Of a stretch of DNA of 24,959 bases, positions 9,293 to 15,102 are shown one piece after another. The notes under the pieces were generated by a model that saw only the letters and a list, made by a program, of their open reading frames with translations, was not told where the DNA came from and ran no database searches. A program made the position numbers and the translations under genes. Location of the stretch: assembly GCA_049515555.1 (NCBI GenBank), contig JBEKTY010000121.1, forward strand, positions 1 to 24,959, in the 5' to 3' direction. Each line of letters opens with the position of its first letter. Within the stretch, counting starts at the first letter, position 1. The stretch comes from JBEKTY01 sp049515555 (GTDB taxonomy: Bacteria; Planctomycetota; Planctomycetia; Pirellulales; Thermoguttaceae).

Positions 9293-9601
9293 CTAACGGC
9301 TGGGCGGCTTTGTGCAGGCGGCTGGGAAGCGAGTGGGTCGCTTGCTCGGCGACCTCAGCCCGGTTCCCCACCAATGGAGTAGGCAGAGAATGCCGCCCAC
9401 GATCGCACCGGCCAGCGTTCCACCGGGGACCGCCCCTTCATACCAGCCCCACAAGCCCCCCAGCGCCACGCAGACCACCAGCAATATCAACCTGGTCTGC
9501 CGTTGTTTCTGCTTTGCATCGAGTCTGAACTCGCACGATGGGCAAGTGGAAACCGAGCCGCTTACGGCATGGCCGCATTCCGGGCAGTGCGTAAGAGCCA
9601 T
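9293..9601 (-). CDS. Small zinc-ribbon membrane protein
   Basis: This 102-residue protein has an N-terminal zinc ribbon (C6-x2-C9 and C20-x2-C23; HCPECGH and TCPSC). A short charged linker (DAKQKQRQTR) and two hydrophobic helices follow (about 37-55 and 60-78), so it is probably an inner-membrane protein with the ribbon in the cytoplasm. The frame stays open upstream to 9724, but I chose the ATG at 9599-9601. A GGGAGGG Shine-Dalgarno sequence stands just upstream of it, and the ribbon then starts at the usual distance from the N-terminus. It follows another small membrane protein on the same strand by 47 bases, so the two may be co-transcribed. Function is unknown. Confidence 0.6.
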   Translation of the reverse strand: MALTHCPECGHAVSGSVSTCPSCEFRLDAKQKQRQTRLILLVVCVALGGLWGWYEGAVPGGTLAGAIVGGILCLLHWWGTGLRSPSKRPTRFPAACTKPPSR

Positions 9602-9648
9602 TGTTGCACCCTCCCGCGGGGACCGCACAAAAAACACGCCGATGGAAA

Positions 9649-9897
9649 CTAGTGTTGTGTTGCTGTCGGGCTGGCCCCATTCCCCGTTTTCTTGCGATGT
9701 TGCCGGCCTTCGCCCACGGGCCACAGCAGTTCCCCGGCGAGACCCCTGATGAAGAACGCGCGGGAGAAAATGCTAAGAGCGATCCCGGCTGCTACCCACA
9801 ACAGGATGTCGCCCGGTGCGACACAGACGGCCAATGCCGCCCCCACGAAGAACCCCAGGGCCAAGACGAAAATCTGCTCGATGTGGTATCTGGTCAT
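9649..9897 (-). CDS. Small two-helix membrane protein, hypothetical
   Basis: This 82-residue protein begins MTRYHIEQIF and has two hydrophobic segments (about 8-26 and 31-51) followed by a basic, polar tail. The frame extends upstream to 10008, but the ATG at 9895-9897 is preceded by a GGGAGG Shine-Dalgarno sequence at good spacing, so I chose it. I recognise no family. It is the likely first gene of a two-gene minus-strand unit with the zinc-ribbon protein. Upstream, TACAAT (9956-9961 read on the minus strand) resembles a -10 box, but no good -35 was found. Confidence 0.5.
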   Translation of the reverse strand: MTRYHIEQIFVLALGFFVGAALAVCVAPGDILLWVAAGIALSIFSRAFFIRGLAGELLWPVGEGRQHRKKTGNGASPTATQH

Positions 9898-10211
9898 GGT
9901 TCGCCTCCCGGAAGAGCCTGTTGAGAGCCATCCATAACCGATCAAGACACTTTTCATTGTACCAACGTCTGCGGCGTTTGCTATGCAGCTATTGGGGCAG
10001 TCGCACACCGGCTATCCGGCGCAGGTGGCTTCCCCGGGGCGTGAGCCTTGCCGCCCGCGTTCTGCTCACATACCCGTCCGCCTGCCTTGCCTGGCGGGAG
10101 CGGCGAGTCTAGGATTGTTTTTGTATTGTCCGCGGCTTGGTAGATGTGCCAGAAACGTGCGGCCGCGTCGGCCGCCGCCAAGCCCGGGAAATCAGTCGAA
10201 AAGGTGCATTG
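9898..10211. other. Divergent intergenic region (314 bases)
   Basis: This region separates the minus-strand small membrane genes from the plus-strand secreted-protein gene, so it should contain both promoters. It holds a weak minus-strand -10-like TACAAT (9956-9961). A 7-bp hairpin GCGGCCG-CGT-CGGCCGC (10159-10175) lies in the leader of the plus-strand gene. No convincing promoter for the plus strand was found. Confidence 0.35.
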
Positions 10212-10553
10212 ATGAACAGAGCCAAAGGTTTGTTTACGGTCGCAGTCGCGGCACTGGTCTTGGGCTTTACGGTTCACGCCATGGCCGCCGATGCGGCAAA
10301 GACCGTCAGCGGCAAGGCAAGCTGCGGCGGCTGCTCGGGCGTGGTCAAGGGGTGCTGCGTCATGCTGACCGACGACGACGGCGGCCGCTGGGTGCTGCGG
10401 GGCGACAGCGCCAGTCTGAAGGCCGCCTTCGGGGCGCGGCACAGCGGCAAGACCATGACCGCCACGCTGGCCGGCAAGCCCGACACGAAGAAGGGCGCCG
10501 ACGGCAAAGAGTACAAGGAAGTTAAGGTCTCGGACGTCAAGGTCGCGTCGTAA
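10212..10553 (+). CDS. Small secreted cysteine-rich protein, hypothetical
   Basis: This 113-residue protein has a clear signal peptide: a basic MNRAKG start, a hydrophobic core, and likely cleavage after AMA (residue 25). The mature part carries four cysteines close together (C38, C41, C48, C49; CGGC and GCC). A VMLTDDDGGRWVLRG stretch and a lysine-rich C-terminal half rich in short beta-strand-like segments follow. An OB-like fold is possible. I cannot name the family with certainty, although small planctomycete DUF proteins of this kind exist. The ATG at 10212 has an AAAAGG sequence upstream, whereas the open frame from 10137 has none. The cysteines could bind a metal or form disulfides in the periplasm. 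Confidence 0.6.
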   Translation: MNRAKGLFTVAVAALVLGFTVHAMAADAAKTVSGKASCGGCSGVVKGCCVMLTDDDGGRWVLRGDSASLKAAFGARHSGKTMTATLAGKPDTKKGADGKEYKEVKVSDVKVAS

Positions 10554-10584
10554 GGGGCCGCGCCAAAATACGTTTATCAGCTTT

Positions 10585-10664
10585 GGGTGGCACGCCCTGA
10601 GCGCAGCGAAGGGCGTGGCGGACCCGCAAATCACGCCCTTCGCTGCGCTCAGGGCGTGCCACCC
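10585..10664. repeat. Perfect 33-bp inverted repeat (hairpin)
   Basis: Bases 10585-10617 are the exact reverse complement of 10632-10664, with a 14-base loop. It lies 32 bases downstream of the secreted-protein gene and about 100 bases upstream of the aminotransferase gene. There is no T-run, so it is either a transcription-end structure of an unusual kind or a dispersed palindromic repeat. A related GAGCGCAGCGA core occurs at 19538-19548. Confidence 0.85.
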
Positions 10665-10667
10665 TTA

Positions 10668-10705
10668 TTGAAAGATACGCATGTTATCTTGGCGCGGTCC
10701 CTAAG
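10668..10705 (+). promoter_or_regulatory. Copy A of a 38-base leader motif with dyad symmetry
   Basis: The segment starts TTGAAAGAT and ends CTAAG. It matches 12009-12046 at about 29 of 38 positions by eye. It contains the inverted repeat AAGATA (10672-10677), 7 bases, TATCTT (10685-10690). Both copies stand upstream of a gene of the hydrogenase neighbourhood. A regulator-binding role is a guess. Confidence 0.3.
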
Positions 10706-10761
10706 GGGCCGCCCGCCGGCGGCGTCTCGATAGGGGCGGAGTTGGACCTTGTGATCCGGCC

Positions 10762-12000
10762 ATGACTGCGATCGACGCCGCCGCGGGTTACGGTTTTCCC
10801 GATGCCGGAGTTGCCGCCGCGGCCGGCCTGTGGGGGCTGGACCCGGCCGTAGCCATGTTGAACCATGGCGGGTTCGGGGCCTGTCCCATCGCCGTGCTGC
10901 GGCGGCAGGCAGAGCTCCGCCGGCAGATGGAGGCGGAACCGGTGCGGTTCTTCCTCAAGGAGCTGCCGCCGTTGCGGGATGCCGCGCGGCAGGAGTTGGC
11001 CTCCTGGCTCGGCGCCGGCCCCGAAGACCTGGTGTTTCTGCCCAACGCCACGGCGGGCGTCAATAGCGTGCTGCGGTCGCTGCGGTTCCGGCCCGGCGAC
11101 GAGCTGCTGGTGACCGATCATGGTTACAACGCCTGCACGAACGTGGCCCGTTACGTGGCCCGGCGCGATGCCGCCAGGCTGGTGGTGGTGGCCGTGCCGC
11201 TGCCCGTCGAGTCGCCCCGCCAGGTGATCGACAGCGTGCTGGCGGGCGTGTCGGGCCGGACCCGCCTGGCCATTCTCGATCACGTGACCAGCCCGAGCGG
11301 CGTGGTGTTTCCGATCGAGGAGTTGGTGCGGCGGCTGGGCGCCGTGGGGGTCGATACGCTGGTCGACGGTGCGCACGCGCCGGGGATGATCTCGCTCGAT
11401 CTGGGGCGGATCGGGGCGGCCTATTACACCGGCAATCTGCACAAATGGGCCTGCACCCCGAAAGGGGCGGGATTCCTGCACGTCCGGCCGGATCGCCAGG
11501 AGGGCCTCCAGCCGCCGATCATCAGCCACGGTTACAACCAGGCCCGGCCCGGCTATTCGCGGTTCCAGGACGCCTTCGACTGGATGGGAACCGACGACCC
11601 CACCGCCTGGCTCTGCGTGGGCGAAGCGTTGGACTTGTTGGGCCGGCTGCTGCCCGGCGGGCGGGAGGCGCTGGCCGATCGCAACCGGCGGTGCGTGCTG
11701 GCCGCCCGGCGGATGCTCTGCGGGCGGCTGGGCGCGGCCCCCCTCTGCCCCGAGTCGATGATCGGCTCGATCGCCGCCATGCGGCTGCCGGGCGATCCGG
11801 GACCGGCCGTCGCGCTCCTCGACAGCCACCCCCTGAGCCGGGAGCTCCTGGAGCGGTTCGCGATCGAGGTGCCGGTCTACACCTGGCCGGACCCGCCCTG
11901 GACCCTGCTGCGGATCTCGGCCCAGGCCTACAATCATCCCGGTCAGTACCGGCGGCTGGCCGACGCCCTGGAGGTGCTGCTGGCCGCCAAGATACGTTGA
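10762..12000 (+). CDS. Class V aminotransferase-fold PLP enzyme (isopenicillin N epimerase-like)
   Basis: This 412-residue cytoplasmic enzyme belongs to fold-type I, class V of the PLP-dependent enzymes. NLHKWACTPKG gives the Schiff-base lysine K228. TLVDGAHAPG supplies the aspartate that pairs with the PLP ring nitrogen (D202) and H205. LNHGGFGACP near the N-terminus is typical of the isopenicillin N epimerase/cysteine desulfurase-like branch. The C-terminal half has PLCPESMIGS. I do not see the catalytic-cysteine loop expected of a standard IscS/SufS desulfurase, so the substrate is unknown. It lies 134 bases upstream of a rhodanese-hydrogenase operon that has its own promoter. A sulfur-related role is suggested by that context but not shown. 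Confidence 0.8.
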   Translation: MTAIDAAAGYGFPDAGVAAAAGLWGLDPAVAMLNHGGFGACPIAVLRRQAELRRQMEAEPVRFFLKELPPLRDAARQELASWLGAGPEDLVFLPNATAGVNSVLRSLRFRPGDELLVTDHGYNACTNVARYVARRDAARLVVVAVPLPVESPRQVIDSVLAGVSGRTRLAILDHVTSPSGVVFPIEELVRRLGAVGVDTLVDGAHAPGMISLDLGRIGAAYYTGNLHKWACTPKGAGFLHVRPDRQEGLQPPIISHGYNQARPGYSRFQDAFDWMGTDDPTAWLCVGEALDLLGRLLPGGREALADRNRRCVLAARRMLCGRLGAAPLCPESMIGSIAAMRLPGDPGPAVALLDSHPLSRELLERFAIEVPVYTWPDPPWTLLRISAQAYNHPGQYRRLADALEVLLAAKIR

Positions 12001-12008
12001 CGGGTTCG

Positions 12009-12046
12009 TTGAAAGATGTGCAAGTTATTCTTTCGCGGTTCCTTAG
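12009..12046 (+). promoter_or_regulatory. Copy B of the 38-base leader motif
   Basis: This is the second copy of the TTGAAAGAT...AG motif, just upstream of the predicted hydrogenase-operon promoter. It contains GAAAGA (12011-12016), 12 bases, TCTTTC (12029-12034). Its place upstream of the -35 box would suit an activator site, but no regulator can be named. Confidence 0.3.
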
Positions 12047-12060
12047 TTGCCGAATCGGGG

Positions 12061-12088
12061 CTGACCCGTTTCCCCGATCCGGTATAAT
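12061..12088 (+). promoter_or_regulatory. Predicted sigma70-type promoter of the rhodanese-hydBAC operon
   Basis: A perfect TATAAT -10 box lies at 12083-12088. A CTGACC -35-like hexamer (four of six consensus bases) lies at 12061-12066, giving a 16-base spacer. This puts the transcript start about 40 bases before the rhodanese ATG. TATAAT stands out in this GC-rich region. Confidence 0.55.
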
Positions 12089-12134
12089 AAGGGCACGTTC
12101 GCCGGGACCATTTCCACAACCAAGAGCGCAAGGC

Positions 12135-12719
12135 ATGTCGATAAAGACGATTTCCGTGGCTGAGTTGCACGAGCTGCAAGCCGCCGGACGGCCGGTGGAG
12201 CTGGTCGACGTCCGCACTCCGCCCGAGTATCGCGAGGCTCACATCGAGTTTGCCCGGAACGTCCCGCTGGGCGATCTGCAGCCGGTCGACGTCGCGGGGG
12301 GGCGTGAGGCGGGCGGCGGGCCGGTCTATCTCATTTGCCGCGCCGGCGGCCGGGGCAAGCAGGCCTGCGAAAAACTGCTCGCCGCCGGTCTGCCCAACGT
12401 GCTCAACGTCGAGGGGGGCACGCAGGCCTGGATCGAGGCCGGGCTGCCCGTGGTCCGCGGCAAGAAGGCCGTCTCCCTCGAGCGGCAGGTTCGCATCGTG
12501 GCCGGATCGCTGGTGCTGGCCGGGGTTGCCCTGGGAGGGCTCGTCCATTGGGCCTGGTACGGCCTGTCGGCCTTTGTGGGGGCGGGGCTGATCTTCGCCG
12601 GCGTGACCGACCGTTGCGGCATGGCCCTGCTCCTGGCCCGCCTGCCCTGGAACCGCGGCCCCCGCCCGGGCCAACAGCCGTCCTGCGGCTGCGCCACGGC
12701 GAAGGATGAAGTCAAATAG
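12135..12719 (+). CDS. Rhodanese-domain protein with C-terminal DUF2892 membrane segment (YgaP-like)
   Basis: This 194-residue protein joins a cytoplasmic rhodanese domain (residues 1-110) to two membrane helices (about 118-158), followed by CGMALLLARLPWN, the signature of the YgaP/DUF2892 type. VDVRTPPEY and the active loop CRAGGRG give C68 as the sulfur-carrying cysteine. The tail ends with another cysteine pair (C184, C186; SCGC). Rhodaneses move sulfane sulfur. In front of an iron-sulfur-rich hydrogenase it may serve cluster supply, sulfide handling or redox protection, which is inference. The ATG at 12135 is preceded by an AAGG sequence and follows a good promoter. Its last 14 bases overlap the first candidate start of hydB, so translation is probably coupled. 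A longer open frame reaching back to 11445 overlaps the aminotransferase gene and is rejected. Confidence 0.85.
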   Translation: MSIKTISVAELHELQAAGRPVELVDVRTPPEYREAHIEFARNVPLGDLQPVDVAGGREAGGGPVYLICRAGGRGKQACEKLLAAGLPNVLNVEGGTQAWIEAGLPVVRGKKAVSLERQVRIVAGSLVLAGVALGGLVHWAWYGLSAFVGAGLIFAGVTDRCGMALLLARLPWNRGPRPGQQPSCGCATAKDEVK

Positions 12720-14904
12720 AATGCCCGGCAAGGTTTCGCAGCAATGGGCCGCCTTGGCGAAGAAGGCCGAAGCGGCGCTCCGCCAGCGGTGGGCGGCCTC
12801 ACCGCTGCGGATCCAGGTCGGATCGGCCACCTGCGAGCAGGCGGCCGGCGCGGAAGACGTGCTCGACGAGTTCCGCAAGCACGTGGCGGCCGCCGGGCGG
12901 ACCGACATCCTGCTGCATCGCACCGGCTGCACCGGCCGCTGCAGCCGCGAGCCGATCGTGGGCGTCATGATCCCCGGCGCCCTGCCGGTCAAGTATGAGC
13001 GCGTGGACCGCAAGCTGGTCCACGAGATTTTCACGAGCCATGTTCTGGGCGGCCAGCCGGTGCTGGGCCGCGTGCTGGACGGCCCGTTGGAGCACGCCGC
13101 CCGCCGCGAGTTGCTCCTGTGCGGCAGTGCCCGCTGCGGTTGGGACGACGCCCGGCCCTTCCGCGCCGTGCTGGAAGAGCAACTCCGCGCGGCGGGCCTC
13201 GGCCCGGACGAGGTGCGGGTCACCACCGGAAGCTGCTTCGGGGCCTGTAGCCTCGACGACGCCGGCCGCCGCTCGCACCTGCTGGTGCGGCCCGACAAGA
13301 TCCTCTACCGCGTGGCCGGCGAAAGCGACGTGGCGGAGATCGTCCGCGAGCACCTGCTGGGCGGCCGGGTGGTCGAGCGGCTGAAGGTGCCCGGCAAGAC
13401 CATCGGCCGGAAGTTCCTCGAGCTGTACGGCGACGTGGCGTTTTTCAATCGCCAGAGCCGTATCGCCCTGCGGCACAACGGCGTGCTCGATCCGGAGAGC
13501 ATCGAGGAGTATTTCCACTACCGGGGGTTCCAGGCCCTGTCGAAGGTCCTGGAGCGGGGCAATCCGAAATGGGTAATCGACGAGATCGGCAGATCGCGGC
13601 TTCGCGGCCGGGGCGGCGGCGGCTTCCCCACCGGCGATAAATGGGCCATGGCCGCCCGCGCCTCCGACCTAACCCGCTATATCATCTGCAACGCCGACGA
13701 AGGCGACCCCGGGGCCTTCATGGACCGCAGCATGCTCGAATCCGACCCGCTGAACGTGGTGGAGGGCATGATCATCGGCGGCTACGCCATTGGCGCCGCC
13801 CGCGGGTTCTTCTACGTCCGCGCCGAATACCCCATGGCCATCCGCCGCATTCAGACGGCCATCGACCAGTGCCGCCAATGGGGGCTGCTGGGGCCGGACA
13901 TCCTCGGCTCGGGCTTCGCCTTCGACCTGGAGATCCGCCTGGGGGCGGGGGCCTTCGTCTGCGGCGAGGAGACGGCGCTGATCCACTCCATCGAAGGCGA
14001 GCGGGGCCAGCCCCGCATCCGGCCCCCCTATCCCACCGCCAGCGGCCTGTGGGGCAAGCCCACCGTGATCAACAACGTCGAAACCTTCGCCAACGTCGCG
14101 GCCGTGGTGATCTACGGCGCCGATTGGTTCAGCCGCATCGGCACCGCCCAGAGCGGCGGCACCAAGGTCTTCGCCCTGGCCGGCAAGATCACGCACACCG
14201 GCCTGGTGGAAGTGCCCATGGGCACCGCGCTCCGCCAGGTGGTCTACGAGATCGGCGGCGGCGTGGCCGGCGGCAAGCAGCTCAAGGCGGTGCAGACCGG
14301 CGGGCCGGCCGGCGGCTGCATCCCCGCCAAGGACATCGACTTGCCCATCGACTTCGACAGCCTCAGCCGGGCCGGCTCGATCATGGGCAGCGGGGGCATG
14401 ATTATCCTCGACGAAGACGACTGCATGGTCGACATCGCCCGCTTCTACGTGGCCTTCTCGCAGGACGAGTCGTGCGGCAAGTGCACCCCCTGCCGCGAGG
14501 GCAGCGTGCGGATGCTCGAAATCCTGGCCCGCATCACCGCCGGCCAGGGCTGCCTGGAAGACCTCGACGTGCTCCGCCGGCTGGCCACGCTGATGAAGAA
14601 AACTTCGCTCTGCGGGCTGGGCCGGGCGGCGCCCAATCCCGTGCTCAGCACGCTGGAGCATTTCCGCGACGAGTACCTGGCCCACGTCGTGGACAAGAAA
14701 TGCCCGGCCCACAAGTGTACGGCCCTGGTGCACTTCGAGATCGACGCGGCGAAGTGCGTGGGCTGCACGCTCTGCGCCCGGAACTGCCCCGTGCCCTGCA
14801 TCGCCGGCTCGCGCCGCGAGCCGCACGAGATCGACCAGCTCCGCTGCATCAAGTGCGGCAAGTGCTTCGAGGTCTGCCGCTTCGACGCCGTGAAGCGGCT
14901 TTAA
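12706..14904 (+). CDS. hydB: [FeFe] hydrogenase beta subunit HydB (NuoF-like, FMN/NAD-binding) with two N-terminal ferredoxin domains
   Basis: This is the flavin- and NAD(H)-binding subunit of a trimeric, probably electron-bifurcating hydrogenase in the cytoplasm. In order: a thioredoxin-like ferredoxin domain (about 34-120; C43, C75, C79) and a second one (about 135-225; C139, C144, C177, C181). The NuoF core follows, with the FMN/NAD loop GRGGGGFPTG (301-310), NADEGDPGAF (329-338) and GAGAFVCGEET. Its [4Fe-4S] site is at C590, C593, C596 and C636. A two-[4Fe-4S] ferredoxin tail ends the protein (C684/687/690/694 and C714/717/720/724). At 732 residues it is about 100 longer than the usual HydB, which equals the extra domain. 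The start at 12706 overlaps the rhodanese gene. An ATG at 12721, with AAGGA about 13 bases upstream, is an equally possible start. Confidence 0.93.
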   Translation: MKSNRMPGKVSQQWAALAKKAEAALRQRWAASPLRIQVGSATCEQAAGAEDVLDEFRKHVAAAGRTDILLHRTGCTGRCSREPIVGVMIPGALPVKYERVDRKLVHEIFTSHVLGGQPVLGRVLDGPLEHAARRELLLCGSARCGWDDARPFRAVLEEQLRAAGLGPDEVRVTTGSCFGACSLDDAGRRSHLLVRPDKILYRVAGESDVAEIVREHLLGGRVVERLKVPGKTIGRKFLELYGDVAFFNRQSRIALRHNGVLDPESIEEYFHYRGFQALSKVLERGNPKWVIDEIGRSRLRGRGGGGFPTGDKWAMAARASDLTRYIICNADEGDPGAFMDRSMLESDPLNVVEGMIIGGYAIGAARGFFYVRAEYPMAIRRIQTAIDQCRQWGLLGPDILGSGFAFDLEIRLGAGAFVCGEETALIHSIEGERGQPRIRPPYPTASGLWGKPTVINNVETFANVAAVVIYGADWFSRIGTAQSGGTKVFALAGKITHTGLVEVPMGTALRQVVYEIGGGVAGGKQLKAVQTGGPAGGCIPAKDIDLPIDFDSLSRAGSIMGSGGMIILDEDDCMVDIARFYVAFSQDESCGKCTPCREGSVRMLEILARITAGQGCLEDLDVLRRLATLMKKTSLCGLGRAAPNPVLSTLEHFRDEYLAHVVDKKCPAHKCTALVHFEIDAAKCVGCTLCARNCPVPCIAGSRREPHEIDQLRCIKCGKCFEVCRFDAVKRL

Positions 14905-15102
14905 GCAGGAGTTAGAAGTTAGGAGTTAGGAGTTAGGAGTTAGAAGTTAGAAGTTAGAAGTTGGAAGTTGGAAGTTGTGAATCCATTGGCAAAGGCTCGC
15001 ATTTGCCGCAAGCTGTGGTGTGCCGCTTGCGGTTTCGCAATCGCATCATTCTATCATTCTAACTCCTAACTCCTAACTTCTAACTCCTTTCCGTAAAATA
15101 AA
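14905..15102 (+). promoter_or_regulatory. hydB-hydA spacer with heptamer repeats and nested inverted repeats
   Basis: This 198-base spacer in an otherwise compact operon begins three bases after the hydB stop with ten heptamers of the form GRAGTTR (14908-14977). Its first 29 bases (14908-14936) are the exact reverse complement of 15059-15087, which ends 15 bases before the hydA ATG. Inside lies a second hairpin, CCGCAAGC (15006-15013) with GCTTGCGG (15025-15032). The mRNA could fold into a long stem next to the hydA start and tune HydA levels, or this may be a repeat insertion. No Shine-Dalgarno sequence is obvious before hydA. Confidence 0.5.
14908..14977 (+). repeat. Ten tandem GRAGTTR heptamers
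   Basis: The order is GGAGTTA, GAAGTTA, three GGAGTTA, two GAAGTTA, three GAAGTTG. Four heptamers plus one base recur in inverted orientation at 15059-15087. Tandem heptamers of this kind are known as short tandemly repeated sequences in various bacteria and can vary in copy number. Confidence 0.9.

Noticed and set aside
10762..12000. Cysteine desulfurase (IscS/SufS/NifS) assignment for the PLP enzyme
   Set aside because: The SGHK-type lysine context and the mobile catalytic-cysteine loop of desulfurases are not visible. The LHKWxxxPKG context fits the isopenicillin N epimerase-like branch better.
11445..12134. Upstream extension of the rhodanese reading frame into the aminotransferase gene
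   Set aside because: The extension is Arg/Gly/Pro-rich shadow sequence overlapping a clear PLP enzyme. The ATG at 12135 has a promoter, a ribosome-binding sequence and a full rhodanese domain after it.
13641..14915. Long plus-strand frame and the antisense frame 13669-14826 within hydB
   Set aside because: Both are out-of-frame products of GC-rich coding sequence. HydB motifs and cysteine clusters are continuous in the chosen frame.
14908..15087. CRISPR-like array between hydB and hydA
   Set aside because: The units are directly adjacent heptamers without spacers, and no cas gene is present.
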